Below, one piece after another: positions 24,160 through 33,992 of a stretch of DNA of 64,000 nt. The notes under the pieces are model-generated. The model ran no database searches, had not been told where the DNA came from, and worked only from the letters and a program-made list of their open reading frames with translations. Numbering within the stretch: the first letter of the stretch is position 1; each line of letters opens with the position of its first letter. The stretch comes from an uncultured Flavobacteriaceae bacterium. GTDB taxonomy: Bacteria; Bacteroidota; Bacteroidia; Flavobacteriales; Flavobacteriaceae. The position numbers and the translations under genes are program-made. Location of the stretch: positions 1 to 64,000 of the forward strand of contig CALLVX010000068.1 in the NCBI GenBank assembly GCA_938010765.1. The letters are read 5' to 3'.

Positions 24160-24825
24160 ATGACCAAAGCAGAAAGAGTTGCCTTTACAATTAATACCCT
24201 TCAGGAACTCTACCCTGTTATTCCCGTACCACTCGACCACAAAGACCCATATACCTTGCTTATTGCAGTCTTACTTTCTGCCCAAAGTACCGATGTTCGG
24301 GTAAACAAAATCACCCCTCTTCTATTTAAGAAAGCCGACAATCCGTACGATATGATTAAATTATCAGTCGAAGAAATACGGGAAATCATAAGGCCCGTAG
24401 GTCTTTCTCCTATGAAATCAAAAGGAATTTATGGTCTCTCGGAAATTTTGATTGACAAATATGATGGGGAAGTTCCAAAAGATATTGCGCTTCTAGAAAA
24501 ATTCCCCAGTGTGGGGCATAAAACTGCCAGTGTTGTGGTCTCCCAAGCTTTTGGCATTCCTGCTTTTCCGGTAGACACCCATATTCATCGTTTAATGTAT
24601 CGTTGGGGGTTTTCGAATGGAAAAAATGTAGTTCAAACAGAAAAAGATGCAAAACGATTGTTTCCCAAAACGATATGGAACGACCTACATCTTCAGATTA
24701 TATGGTATGGCAGGGAATATTCCCCAGCTCGCGGTTGGGATTTAGAAAAAGACATCATTACCAAAAAGATTGGTAGAAAAACAGTTTTGAACGACTATTA
24801 TAAAGCAAAAAAAACCCGACGGTAA
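24160..24825 (+). CDS. nth: Endonuclease III-like DNA glycosylase without Fe-S cluster
   Basis: This 221-aa helix-hairpin-helix glycosylase should remove oxidised pyrimidines. The catalytic Lys121 (PSVGHKTASV) and Asp139 (FPVDTHIHR) are present. The C-terminal four-Cys cluster of E. coli Nth is missing; the protein has no cysteine at all, and its tail reads REYSPARGWDLEKDI. I believe the same tail occurs in other flavobacterial Nth proteins. It is divergent from bcp. Confidence 0.9.
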   Translation: MTKAERVAFTINTLQELYPVIPVPLDHKDPYTLLIAVLLSAQSTDVRVNKITPLLFKKADNPYDMIKLSVEEIREIIRPVGLSPMKSKGIYGLSEILIDKYDGEVPKDIALLEKFPSVGHKTASVVVSQAFGIPAFPVDTHIHRLMYRWGFSNGKNVVQTEKDAKRLFPKTIWNDLHLQIIWYGREYSPARGWDLEKDIITKKIGRKTVLNDYYKAKKTRR

Positions 24826-24840
24826 CCGTCAGGGCTTTTT
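24811..24840. terminator. Bidirectional terminator
   Basis: CCCGACGG pairs with CCGTC-A-GGG around a TAA loop, with A8 before and T6 after. It lies between convergent nth and the 47-aa gene and can serve both. Confidence 0.8.
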
Positions 24841-24855
24841 TGAATCTGTTTGTTT

Positions 24856-24999
24856 TTAATTCAAGTTGTTCTCAAAACTAAGGTTGCCATACTCGATAAT
24901 GTGAAGCGATTTCGAAAAATCCAATAGGAACTTCACCGTTTCGGGGCATGCCTTGGTTAGTTTACATTCTTTTTGATTTTTAGTGTAGATTTTTTCCAT
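24856..24999 (-). CDS. 47-aa conserved small protein, partner of ECF sigma (copy A)
   Basis: The sequence begins MEKIYTKNQKECKLTKACPE and continues to SLHIIEYGNLSFENNLN. It aligns end to end, without gaps, with the 47-aa product of 26015-26158 (blocks K-E-C-K-L, P-E-T, F-L-L-D, S-K-S-L-H). Each copy lies directly after an ECF sigma gene on the same strand; here the gap is 73 bp. The matching length and sequence make this a real gene and not chance. It has no TM helix. It might modulate the sigma factor, but that is inference. Confidence 0.82.
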   Translation of the reverse strand: MEKIYTKNQKECKLTKACPETVKFLLDFSKSLHIIEYGNLSFENNLN

Positions 25000-25072
25000 A
25001 TTGATAATCGTATAGTTATACTAAGATAACGCCATCAATATGTAAATATTGTTTTACCCTAAGCAAGTTCCC

Positions 25073-25654
25073 TTAACTTGTAAGAACAATATTGTTTTTG
25101 TCTATTATTTTTCTAAGGTTGATCAGGGCATATCGCATTCTACCAAGTGCCGTATTTATGCTTACTCCCGTGTTTTCTGAAATTTCTTTAAAGCTCATGT
25201 CTTTGTAGATACGCATTAACAAAACTTCACGTTGATCATCTGGTAATTCGTCTATCAATAATCGTAAATCGGTATCTATTTGATCTTTAATCAACTGCTT
25301 TTCGGCATTTAATTTGTCATCCCCGATTACAGAAAAAATGTTGAAATCTTCATTGCCCTCGAACATCGGCATTCTTTTGTTTCTTCTGAAGTGATCAATA
25401 ATCAAGTTGTGCGCAATCCGCATTACCCAAGGTAAAAACTTTCCTTCTTCACTATAAGTACCTTTTTTAAGGGTTTTAATAACCTTAATAAAGGTATCTT
25501 GGAAAATATCTTCGGTAACATCCCTATCCAATACTTTGGAATAGATAAAACTAGATATTCGCTGATTGTGTCTGTTGATCAATATTTCGAGTGCCTTTTC
25601 GTCGCCACTGATAAAGTTATTTACTAATACTGAGTCTTCAACTTGAAATTCCAT
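25073..25654 (-). CDS. ECF RNA polymerase sigma factor (copy A)
   Basis: This 193-aa sigma-70 family member has region 2 (VTEDIFQDTFIKVIKTL, then GKFLPWVMRIAHNLIIDHFR) and region 4 (LPDDQREVLLMRIYKDMSFK, then EISENTGVSINTALGRMRYA). It is about three-quarters identical, by eye, to the sigma at 26233-26814. No anti-sigma gene is next to it; only the 47-aa gene follows. It belongs to a duplicated locus conserved beside uvrA, as far as I recall, in flavobacteria. The signal and regulon are unknown. Confidence 0.92.
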   Translation of the reverse strand: MEFQVEDSVLVNNFISGDEKALEILINRHNQRISSFIYSKVLDRDVTEDIFQDTFIKVIKTLKKGTYSEEGKFLPWVMRIAHNLIIDHFRRNKRMPMFEGNEDFNIFSVIGDDKLNAEKQLIKDQIDTDLRLLIDELPDDQREVLLMRIYKDMSFKEISENTGVSINTALGRMRYALINLRKIIDKNNIVLTS

Positions 25655-25961
25655 ACGAACTAGGTTTTGGTTAAGTAGGTGCTTTTCGAAATTCGGAAAG
25701 CTTCTGTTAGTTTTTTGGTTTTTTCTTACTAATACATGTCTTATTAGGCGACAGTTGTTATTTGTAATTATGACCTAAAACTACCTAATAGCCCTTGTTT
25801 TGAAAAAACATTGTTGTAAAACCACTTGTTTTTGATGTGAAAAGGCATTTTTATAATTCTTAATACAATTTATCCGTTAAACGGTCGTTCGGCGGACATT
25901 CAAAATCATCGGTGAACTGCACGTTTTCACCCCCGTATGAAACAAATTTTGACATCACATA

Positions 25962-25996
25962 ACAAAAAACCCCCATGATTGCTCATGAGGGTTGTT
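25962..25996 (-). terminator. Intrinsic terminator of sigma/47-aa module B
   Basis: On the minus strand AACCCTCATGA pairs with TCATGGGGGTT (one G-U wobble) and is followed by TTTTTTG. It ends the second sigma plus 47-aa transcript before the first module, so the modules are separate units. Confidence 0.8.
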
Positions 25997-26014
25997 TTAC
26001 TTTCTGTTAAATCG

Positions 26015-26158
26015 TTAGTTCAGATTGCTCTGAAACACGATTCCATCTTTTTCAACAAAGTGTAACGATTTTGAGTAATCCAATAAAAACTGAATTGTTT
26101 CCGGTTTTACTTTTATCAATTTACATTCTTTTTTATTGTTAACGTAAATGTTTTCCAT
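26015..26158 (-). CDS. 47-aa conserved small protein, partner of ECF sigma (copy B)
   Basis: The product begins MENIYVNNKKECKLIKVKPE and ends GIVFQSNLN. It is the same length as copy A at 24856-24999 and identical at more than half the positions. It follows its sigma gene by 74 bp, and the spacing of copy A is 73 bp, so the whole two-gene unit was duplicated. It is predicted soluble. Selection has kept the small gene intact while the DNA diverged. Confidence 0.82.
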   Translation of the reverse strand: MENIYVNNKKECKLIKVKPETIQFLLDYSKSLHFVEKDGIVFQSNLN

Positions 26159-26232
26159 AGTATCGTAGTATTGTTTTCAAATAGAGAACGGCACTAAGAT
26201 GGAATTAGTTGATCTGTTCGACCTGATGCAAA

Positions 26233-26814
26233 TTAATTCGTTAAAACAATATTATTTCGTTCAATAATTTTTCTAAGGTTGATAAGTGCATAGCGCATTC
26301 TACCTAGAGCGGTGTTAATACTAACTCCTGTTATCTCCGATATTTCCTTAAAACTCATATCGCGATAGATTCGCATTTGCAATACTTGTTTTTGATCTGC
26401 GGGCAACTCCTCTATTAAAAGGTTCAAATCACAATCGATCTGCTCTTTGATCATTTGCTTTTCGATGTTCAAGCGATCATCACTCACAAAAGAAAAAATA
26501 TTAAAACTATCGCTCCCTTCGAACATTGGCATTCTGCTGGTTTTTCGAAAGTGATCTATAATAAGGTTATGGGCAATACGCATCACCCAAGGTAAAAATT
26601 TGCCCTCTTCACTGTAGGAACCTCTTTTCAGCGTTCGAATTACCTTTATAAAGGTATCCTGAAAAATATCTTCAGTAATGTTGCGGTCATTTACTTTTGA
26701 GTAAATAAAGCCGCTAATACGTGAATTGTGTTTGTTAATTAGGATTTCAAGAGCGCGTTCGTCGCCGTTGATGTAGTTTTTAATAAGTAGGGAATCGTCT
26801 ATAAGTACTTCCAT
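26233..26814 (-). CDS. ECF RNA polymerase sigma factor (copy B)
   Basis: This 193-aa sigma factor has the same length and architecture as copy A. Region 2 reads ITEDIFQDTFIKVIRTL and region 4 reads LPADQKQVLQMRIYRDMSFK. Differences cluster at the N-terminus and in the linker (GSDSFNIFSFVSDDRLN), while the DNA-contacting helix (ISEITGVSINTALGRMRYA) is nearly unchanged. The two may recognise the same promoters but respond to different signals. It is divergent from uvrA, with 248 bp between starts. Confidence 0.92.
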   Translation of the reverse strand: MEVLIDDSLLIKNYINGDERALEILINKHNSRISGFIYSKVNDRNITEDIFQDTFIKVIRTLKRGSYSEEGKFLPWVMRIAHNLIIDHFRKTSRMPMFEGSDSFNIFSFVSDDRLNIEKQMIKEQIDCDLNLLIEELPADQKQVLQMRIYRDMSFKEISEITGVSINTALGRMRYALINLRKIIERNNIVLTN

Positions 26815-27062
26815 AACAATTACTTTTTTTTGGTTACAACTACGAGCCTTCTATGGGTAGAAGGTCTCTAAGGTTATTCCGTGAATTCTAAAAAAGTAAT
26901 TGTTGAACTATAGGCTTTTAACGTTTTATTACCACCAAATATAGAAAAAATTAACTGGAACATCCAAATTTGAGCAATAAGAAGCTGAAATTTTGATAGC
27001 GAACCAACCTAAGGTAGTTAAAAATACATGGGTATTGTATCTTTGCATCCATATATATAAGC

Positions 27063-29843
27063 ATGCCTACACTACTAGATGTCAACCCCAAGGAGAATAT
27101 AATTATCAAAGGTGCTAAACTGCACAATTTGAAGAACATAGATGTGGTAATTCCGCGAAATAAGCTAGTGGTAATCACCGGCTTGTCGGGTTCTGGGAAA
27201 TCTACTTTGGCTTTTGACACCTTGTATGCAGAAGGACAAAGAAGGTATGTTGAAAGTCTTTCTTCGTATGCACGGCAATTTTTAGGAAAACTCGACAAAC
27301 CCAAGGTAGATTATATAAAAGGAATTGCACCCGCCATAGCAATTGAGCAAAAAGTAAATTCTACCAATCCTCGTTCTACGGTAGGTACTACCACGGAAAT
27401 CTATGATTATCTAAAACTGTTATATGCCCGCATCGGCAAGACCATCTCTCCCGTATCGGGGAAAGAAGTAAAAAAACATACCGTTACCGATGTAATAAAC
27501 CATATAAAGACTTATAACACAGGAACCAAGTTATTGCTAATGGCACCGGTTATCATAAGTGAGGAACGCGATACATTAAAATCGCTACAACTTCTTTCGA
27601 AACAAGGGTATGCAAGAATAAAGTATCAAGGAACGGTACTGCGCATCGATGCTGCCCCCAATGATATAGGGAAGGAGTTTTTTCTTGTCATAGATAGAAT
27701 TATAACACAAGACGATGAAGATTTTTACAACCGCTTGGCAAATGCTGTTGATAGCGCTTTCTTCGAAGGCAAGGGAGAATGTATTATTGAATCTCTCGCG
27801 AATGAGAAACAAACTTTCTTCAGTAGTAATTTTGAACTAGACGGCATACAGTTCTTAGAACCGAATGTTCATTTGTTCAGTTTTAATAACCCCTATGGGG
27901 CCTGCCCCAAATGTGAGGGTTACGGAGATGTAATCGGAATTGACCAAGATCTTGTGGTGCCAAATACCGCGCTTTCGGTATATGAGAATGCCATTTTTCC
28001 TTGGCGTGGCGAAAGTATGGGGGCCTATCGAGACGAGTTGGTGAACAGCGCCTACACCTATGATTTCCCGATCCACAAACCATGGTTTGAATTATCGGAA
28101 GAACAAAAGGAACTGGTATGGCAAGGAAATGACCATTTTGTAGGCTTGCATAAGTTCTTTGGGATGCTTGAAGAGAAAAGTTACAAAATACAAAATAGGG
28201 TAATGCTCTCTAGGTATCGCGGTAAGACCCGCTGTGCAGTTTGCAAGGGCAAACGCTTACGCCCAGAGACTAACTATGTAAAGGTAGCTGGCAAATCGAT
28301 CTCTGATTTGGTCGAACTTCCGATTACTAGCCTTCTCGACTTCTTCAGGGAACTTGAATTAAGCCCCCATGATAACACCATTGCCTCTAGGTTGCTAAAA
28401 GAAATAAATACAAGGCTGGGTTTCTTAAATAAGGTAGGGTTGGGATATCTTATGCTGAACAGAAAGTCGAATACCCTTTCTGGTGGGGAAAGTCAACGCA
28501 TCAACCTTGCGACCTCTTTGGGAAGTAGTTTGGTAGGTAGCATGTATATTTTAGACGAACCTAGTATTGGTTTACACCCAAAAGACACCGAAAACCTAAT
28601 CGAGGTTTTATTGTCTTTACGAGATTTAGGCAACACGGTGATCGTAGTAGAACATGATGAAGACGTTATGAAAGCTGCAGATCAGGTAATAGATATAGGG
28701 CCAGCGGCCGGCACCCATGGTGGTGAAGTAGTTGCCAATGGTACTTTTGAAGAAATCCTTTCCGCTTCTTCGCTGACAGCACATTACCTTAACGGTATTG
28801 AAGCAATCGATATTCCTTTAAAAAGAAGAACACCAGGTGGATTCATTAAAATTAACGGGGCCCGCGAAAACAACTTAAAGAACATAGATGTTACGTTCCC
28901 TTTAAACATATTGACAGTTATCACGGGAGTTTCAGGAAGTGGCAAAAGCACCTTGGTTAAAAAATTATTGTATCCCATCATCTTAAAAGAAGTGGGTGGT
29001 TACGGGCAAAAACCGGGGCAATATACTTCGGTAGAAGGCAAATACCAATCGATCAAGCATGTTGAATTTGTAGACCAAAATCCGATTGGAAGGTCTTCCC
29101 GCTCAAATCCGGTTACCTATATAAAGGCCTACGATGATATACGTAGCCTCTTTGCCGCTCAAAAATTGAGTAAAATACGTGCCTACCTGCCCAAACACTT
29201 TAGTTTTAATGTAGATGGTGGTCGTTGTGAGAAATGTAAAGGGGAAGGGGAAATAACCGTAGAAATGCAGTTCATGGCAGATGTACATCTCGAATGTGAT
29301 ACCTGTGGGGGAAAGCGATTTAAAAAAGAGGTATTGGAAGTGAAGTTTGAAGAGGCCTCTATCGATGACATCTTAAACATGACTATTGATGATGCGATTG
29401 CTTTTTTCGAAAAGCACAAGCAAACTAAAATAACCAATAAATTAAAACCTCTGCAAGATGTGGGCCTTGGGTATGTAACCTTGGGGCAGTCATCTTCTAC
29501 CCTATCTGGTGGGGAAGCACAGCGAATCAAATTGGCCTCGTTCCTAGTAAAGGGCACCACCAAAGACAAAGCGCTCTTTATTTTTGATGAACCAACGACC
29601 GGACTCCATTTTCATGATATCAAAAAACTATTGAATTCGTTCGATGCACTTATCAATCGTGGACACTCGATAATCGTAATAGAACACAATGTGGAACTCA
29701 TTAAATGTGCCGACCATATTATTGACTTAGGGTTGGAAGGGGGCGAAAATGGCGGTCAATTACTGGTCTGCGGTACTCCAGAAGAGATTGTAAAGGACAA
29801 TACCTCCCATACGGCACGTTATCTAAGGGAGAAGTTAGCCTAA
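27063..29843 (+). CDS. uvrA: Excinuclease ABC subunit A
   Basis: This 926-aa UvrA is the damage sensor of nucleotide excision repair. It has two ABC ATPase modules with Walker A motifs GLSGSGKST (about 39-47) and GVSGSGKST (about 623), and ABC signatures LSGGESQR and LSGGEAQR. The zinc motifs [24 protein letters not shown] and CDTCGGKR are all present. The length is full for the family. A TATCTTTG box at 27038-27045 fits a -7 element close to the start. Confidence 0.97.
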   Translation: MPTLLDVNPKENIIIKGAKLHNLKNIDVVIPRNKLVVITGLSGSGKSTLAFDTLYAEGQRRYVESLSSYARQFLGKLDKPKVDYIKGIAPAIAIEQKVNSTNPRSTVGTTTEIYDYLKLLYARIGKTISPVSGKEVKKHTVTDVINHIKTYNTGTKLLLMAPVIISEERDTLKSLQLLSKQGYARIKYQGTVLRIDAAPNDIGKEFFLVIDRIITQDDEDFYNRLANAVDSAFFEGKGECIIESLANEKQTFFSSNFELDGIQFLEPNVHLFSFNNPYGACPKCEGYGDVIGIDQDLVVPNTALSVYENAIFPWRGESMGAYRDELVNSAYTYDFPIHKPWFELSEEQKELVWQGNDHFVGLHKFFGMLEEKSYKIQNRVMLSRYRGKTRCAVCKGKRLRPETNYVKVAGKSISDLVELPITSLLDFFRELELSPHDNTIASRLLKEINTRLGFLNKVGLGYLMLNRKSNTLSGGESQRINLATSLGSSLVGSMYILDEPSIGLHPKDTENLIEVLLSLRDLGNTVIVVEHDEDVMKAADQVIDIGPAAGTHGGEVVANGTFEEILSASSLTAHYLNGIEAIDIPLKRRTPGGFIKINGARENNLKNIDVTFPLNILTVITGVSGSGKSTLVKKLLYPIILKEVGGYGQKPGQYTSVEGKYQSIKHVEFVDQNPIGRSSRSNPVTYIKAYDDIRSLFAAQKLSKIRAYLPKHFSFNVDGGRCEKCKGEGEITVEMQFMADVHLECDTCGGKRFKKEVLEVKFEEASIDDILNMTIDDAIAFFEKHKQTKITNKLKPLQDVGLGYVTLGQSSSTLSGGEAQRIKLASFLVKGTTKDKALFIFDEPTTGLHFHDIKKLLNSFDALINRGHSIIVIEHNVELIKCADHIIDLGLEGGENGGQLLVCGTPEEIVKDNTSHTARYLREKLA

Positions 29844-30065
29844 GGTTCACCAATGCTTTCTTTGTACACTTCCATTTTTTTAAATCCCTCGATTTTTTAC
29901 CTTATTATTTGCTGGTAATTTTTCTTTTATCATTTCCTACTATTCGCTATCAAAAATTAAACATCTGATAATCAGTGTTTTAACTTAATTTATTTTTTTT
30001 GGCACGCTGTTTGGTATATCATAATCGAGCGTAAATAGTTACCTCGGAAATTTAAACCTTATATC

Positions 30066-31289
30066 ATGAAAAAATTAGTACTCTTTTTTTCGGCCCTCAT
30101 TTTAGGTACCTCAGGTATCATGGCCTCAAGTACAAAAGAAGATAAGGTTGCAGAACGCAATGCTTATAGATACAACGACTCATTCATATTTGTCGAGGAG
30201 GGCGTTTCGTTTTCAGTATATCCCGATGGAGAATTTGATTTTTATATCGATAATCAAGTAAGCGGACGTAGAAACGGCGTTACATTCAACTCTGGATACG
30301 ACTACAGTCCGTTCGCTCAATATGATGATTATGGTGCGGTAATTCAAGTTGAAAACATACCCATCTTTTATGACTATCATGGGCGTGTTACCCAGGTTGG
30401 TAATGTAGACATCAATTACCGAAACGGTAGAGTTCGAAGAGTAGGTGGCATGTATGTATACTACAACAATCGCGGTTACTACGACTATCACACAGGATAT
30501 ATCAATACCTATAACAGGTTTTACGTATACAGACCTTTTCACGCCTTTTTCGCAAGACCATCTATCGGCTTATGTTTGGTGTACAACAGACCTTATAGAA
30601 GGTTTTACAGCCCAGTTCGATATACATACTATAACCCTTATAGAAATAACTTTAGAAGAACGTATGCTAAAATTGGAAGAGAACATAGATACAATAACGT
30701 ACGACGTGAAAGAGCTACTGTTTACAGAAATGACAAAAGAGTTGCTGTAAGAGATAATGCAAGAAGAGCCGATACCGGTAGAAGTAATAGAACTGTGGCC
30801 AGCAGAAGTAGCAATACAGTTAGGAAAAGTAATGCCACACGAAGAAACGGTTCAGTTTCTCGAAGTACGGCAACAAGAGCGAACAGTGCGGTACGATCTG
30901 GAAGATCAAATACTGGTGTAGCCAACAGAAATGCTGCAACACGTAACACACAAATTAAGAATAGTACCGTTAGACGAAGTGCGACCAGGTCTTCCAACGG
31001 AAACCGAACGGCAACTAAAAGGTCAACGACTGTGCGGGCACCGAGACAAAGTACGGTAACCAAGCGATCTGTATCACGTACTCCAAGAAGTACATCGGTC
31101 ACCCGAAGTACTACTAAGTACAAGGCCCCGCAACGAAGTGTACAACGTTCAACACGATCTTCTGCTCCAACAAGAAGTAGAAGTACCGTATCAAAAAGCA
31201 CAAGATCGGTCTCTAAAGCTCCGGCAAGAAGTAGCAGAACCAGCAAGAGTAGTGCTTCACGATCTTCAAGGAGTTCTAGAAGACAGTAA
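30066..31289 (+). CDS. Secreted protein with very basic R/S/T-rich tail
   Basis: This 407-aa protein has a signal peptide (MKKLVLFFSALILGTSGIMA). A Tyr/Arg-rich middle domain follows at about 30-215, with YYNNRGYYDYHTGY and PYRRFYSPVRYTYYNPYRN. The last 190 aa are almost wholly Arg, Ser, Thr, Ala and Lys in irregular short units such as RSATRS, RSTTVR and SRSSRSS. No acidic residue occurs in long parts of this tail, so it should bind polyanions such as DNA, teichoic-like polymers or LPS. The middle part resembles flavobacterial proteins of unknown role. Confidence 0.75.
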   Translation: MKKLVLFFSALILGTSGIMASSTKEDKVAERNAYRYNDSFIFVEEGVSFSVYPDGEFDFYIDNQVSGRRNGVTFNSGYDYSPFAQYDDYGAVIQVENIPIFYDYHGRVTQVGNVDINYRNGRVRRVGGMYVYYNNRGYYDYHTGYINTYNRFYVYRPFHAFFARPSIGLCLVYNRPYRRFYSPVRYTYYNPYRNNFRRTYAKIGREHRYNNVRRERATVYRNDKRVAVRDNARRADTGRSNRTVASRSSNTVRKSNATRRNGSVSRSTATRANSAVRSGRSNTGVANRNAATRNTQIKNSTVRRSATRSSNGNRTATKRSTTVRAPRQSTVTKRSVSRTPRSTSVTRSTTKYKAPQRSVQRSTRSSAPTRSRSTVSKSTRSVSKAPARSSRTSKSSASRSSRSSRRQ

Positions 31290-31290
31290 A

Positions 31291-31410
31291 CTACCTCGGG
31301 CCGAGCTCACGAGGCATTAAAAGGAAATTTAACATTGATTTCGACACAAGCCTGTCTGAACACTTGTCGCGCAGGCGTCGAAGCATTATAAATCTCGATT
31401 ATCGAGTAAA
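31291..31410 (+). repeat. Dispersed intergenic repeat, copy 1
   Basis: This sequence shares with 59017-59115 the ordered blocks CCTCGG, GAGC-CAC-AGGCATTAAAA, AAATT-AACATTGAT, AAGC, CG-AGCATT-TAAATCTCGATTATC. Here a 20-25 bp GC-rich insert (TGTCTGAACACTTGTCGCGC) sits in the middle. Both copies follow the stop of a plus-strand gene and precede a terminator. It may be transcribed as a 3' UTR element. Confidence 0.7.
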
Positions 31411-31445
31411 ATAAATAAAATAGTTTTTAGGTTGGTTAGTTGTTT

Positions 31446-31482
31446 ACCTCCGTAGTGGATTCATCCGCTGCGGAGGTTTTTT
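31446..31482 (+). terminator. Strong intrinsic terminator
   Basis: ACCTCCGTAGTGGAT pairs over 15 bp with ATCCGCTGCGGAGGT (two G-U pairs) around a TC loop, followed by T6. It ends the transcript of the basic secreted protein and the repeat. Confidence 0.9.
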
Positions 31483-31515
31483 GTACCCCTATTCGAATTC
31501 ACCACGGGCTTATAC

Positions 31516-33825
31516 TCATAAGCATTTTGTCAACCTGACCTTTATCGACTTGCTAATGGGCGTTTTACTTTTGTCGGCATATTGGTTATAGGGCACCAGC
31601 ACGTTAGTCTCCGGAAAATAGGCCGCTAAATTTCCTTGGGGAATAGCATAAGGCACTACCTTAAAACTATTGGCCGTTCTTTTTACACCTTCGTACGTAC
31701 TGTATATATCAACGACCGCGAATTTTGCGAGTTGTAAGCGTTCCATATCCTCGGTATTCATAAACAACACGCGCCGTTCGTTATACACCCCTCGATAACG
31801 GTCATGTAGCCCATAAATGGTCGTGTTGAATTGATCGTGGGATCTAATGGTCATAAGAATAAATTCATCTTCCCCTAGTTGATGATCCGGTAATTTATTG
31901 ATAGTCAACTGTGCTTTCCCGCCGGGGAGCATGCTAAAATCGCGTTCCCGTACATTGTTCGGGAGATAATATCCCACACCTTTCGAACGTACACCGGTAT
32001 CTTCAAAACCCTTTATTACCGTATCGATACTTTCACGGATCTTTTCATAGTCCTCCCCCATGGCCTTCCAATTTACAGAGTGTTCGCCCTTAAAAAATCG
32101 ATCTGCCAATTCGGCAATCATTTCAGGTTCGCTCTTGATCGTATCCGAAATTGGCTTTAGCAAGCCACGTGATTGTCGTACCCTGCCCATACTATCTTCC
32201 ATGGTAAGGTGTCGCAATACCCCTTTTCTTTGATCTTTTTCCGAACGGCCAAAAGTGGGCAAGATCAGTGCCGTTTTTCCGGTTACCAAATGTGTTCTAT
32301 TCAACTTTGTGCTAATTTGAACGGTAAGTTGACACCTTTGCAGGGCTTCCGCCGTGTATTCCGTATCAGAGGCCGCCATTAGAAAATTACCTCCAAGACA
32401 AATGAATACCTTGGCCCGCTCTTCATACATGGCCTGCATAGCTCCAACGGTATCTACCCCCTCTTCCTTGGGAGGAACGAACCCTAAGTGTTTTTCGATA
32501 CGTTCATTCAAAGCTGTATTTACAAAATGCATGATACCAACACTACGATCCCCTTGCACATTGCTATGGCCCCGCACGGGGCAAGTGCCTGCATGAGGTT
32601 TTCCAATAGCCCCTTTCAGCAGTAGCAGATTTACAAATTCCCGTATATTCTCCACCCCATTTTTATGCTGCGTGAGGCCCATCGCCCAACAAACCACAAT
32701 CTTCGTTTTTCCGGCTAGAAGTGCTACTGTCTCTTGTATTTTCGCTTCAGAGATGCCACATAGTTTCAATAGATCGGCTTCTTCGTAATTTTCCAAATCT
32801 TGAATAAGAGCCTTATAACCGCTGACATATTCTTTTATAAACTCATGATCAAATACGGTTTTGTCGACCGCATCTAAGCGAGCTAGTTTTTTAAGCAACA
32901 ATTTCAACAAAGGAACATCCTGGTTGATACGAACCGGTAAATGAATATCGGCTATGCCCGTACCGGTTCCCAAAAGCCCCTTTATTTTTTGAGGGTTTTT
33001 GAAATTGACCAGCCCTGTTTCTTCTAAGGGATTTATGCTAATTACCTTGCCCCCGTTCTGCTTACACTTCTCTAAGGCAGATAGCATTCGAGGATGATTA
33101 GTGCCAGGGTTCTGTCCGGCCACGATAACCACTTCCGCACCATAGAGGTCCTCTAGTTTTATAGAGCCCTTGCCTATCCCCAAGGTTTCTGAAAGTGCTA
33201 CCCCGCTTGACTCGTGGCACATATTCGAACAATCGGGCATATTATTGGTACCAAATGCCCTAGCGAACATTCCGTACAAATAGGCCGCTTCATTGCTAGA
33301 TCGACCCGAAGTATAAAAAATAGCCTCGTTAGGAGATTTAAGGCTCCTTAACTCTTGCGTAATTAAGCTATATGCGGCTTCCCACGAAATAGCTTCATAG
33401 TGAACGCAGCCCGCGTGAAGCACTAGCGGTTCAATAATACGGCCAAATTGGTTTAATTGGTAGTCGGTCAAACCCGATAATTCTTCAACAGAATGCTTTT
33501 GAAAGAATGCATGCCCTATCTGGTTGGTGGTGGCCTCATCTGCTACGGCTTTTGCTCCATTCTCGCAATACTCCGCCACCTTTGACGGGTTTTCCGGATT
33601 TGGCCACGCACAGGAAGGGCAATCGAAACCGTCTTCTTGGTTCAACTCTAAAAGTGCACGCATAGACCGTACAACACCCATTTCTTTGAAACTATGTCTC
33701 AATGCTTCCTTTACACCGGTTATGCCAGCCGCTTGCTCTTGAGGTTCGGTTAAACGAATGTTAGTGAATTCTTCGGAACCTCGCACCGAAACATTTCTTT
33801 TAAAGTCAGATTTCATGTATGCCAT
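31516..33825 (-). CDS. FdhF/YdeP family molybdopterin oxidoreductase
   Basis: This protein of about 769 aa belongs to the YdeP branch of formate-dehydrogenase-like enzymes with bis-MGD cofactor. The Fe-S motif region reads FDCPSCAWPNPENPSK with a later Cys, and the cofactor region has DCSNMCHESSGVAL and GQNPGTNHPRM. There is no selenocysteine codon and no FdhD or accessory gene nearby. The substrate is unknown; E. coli YdeP is linked to acid resistance. The frame opens with TTG at 33849; ATG 33825 (MAYMKSDF) is preferred. Confidence 0.9.
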   Translation of the reverse strand: MAYMKSDFKRNVSVRGSEEFTNIRLTEPQEQAAGITGVKEALRHSFKEMGVVRSMRALLELNQEDGFDCPSCAWPNPENPSKVAEYCENGAKAVADEATTNQIGHAFFQKHSVEELSGLTDYQLNQFGRIIEPLVLHAGCVHYEAISWEAAYSLITQELRSLKSPNEAIFYTSGRSSNEAAYLYGMFARAFGTNNMPDCSNMCHESSGVALSETLGIGKGSIKLEDLYGAEVVIVAGQNPGTNHPRMLSALEKCKQNGGKVISINPLEETGLVNFKNPQKIKGLLGTGTGIADIHLPVRINQDVPLLKLLLKKLARLDAVDKTVFDHEFIKEYVSGYKALIQDLENYEEADLLKLCGISEAKIQETVALLAGKTKIVVCWAMGLTQHKNGVENIREFVNLLLLKGAIGKPHAGTCPVRGHSNVQGDRSVGIMHFVNTALNERIEKHLGFVPPKEEGVDTVGAMQAMYEERAKVFICLGGNFLMAASDTEYTAEALQRCQLTVQISTKLNRTHLVTGKTALILPTFGRSEKDQRKGVLRHLTMEDSMGRVRQSRGLLKPISDTIKSEPEMIAELADRFFKGEHSVNWKAMGEDYEKIRESIDTVIKGFEDTGVRSKGVGYYLPNNVRERDFSMLPGGKAQLTINKLPDHQLGEDEFILMTIRSHDQFNTTIYGLHDRYRGVYNERRVLFMNTEDMERLQLAKFAVVDIYSTYEGVKRTANSFKVVPYAIPQGNLAAYFPETNVLVPYNQYADKSKTPISKSIKVRLTKCL

Positions 33826-33992
33826 TTTAGCGGTATGTTGAAAGTACAATTTGCAAGTGAATTAATCAATCCTCCCAAAAGGAATAACTAATTCTTTTAT
33901 AAAAACGGAATGCTGTAAAATTCTTACAAGAACATTCATCTGATTATTTCCTCTTTCAAGTAAATGCTCGATCTTCGTTTAAAATAAAATAA

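Noticed and set aside
30722-31246. 174-aa Leu/Val-rich frame antisense to the basic secreted protein
   Set aside because: It mirrors the Arg/Ser/Thr codons of the tail; no start signal or domain is visible.
30780-31280. Tandem DNA repeat array
   Set aside because: The units are irregular in length and sequence; the repetition comes from biased amino acid use (Arg, Ser, Thr) and not from a nucleotide array.
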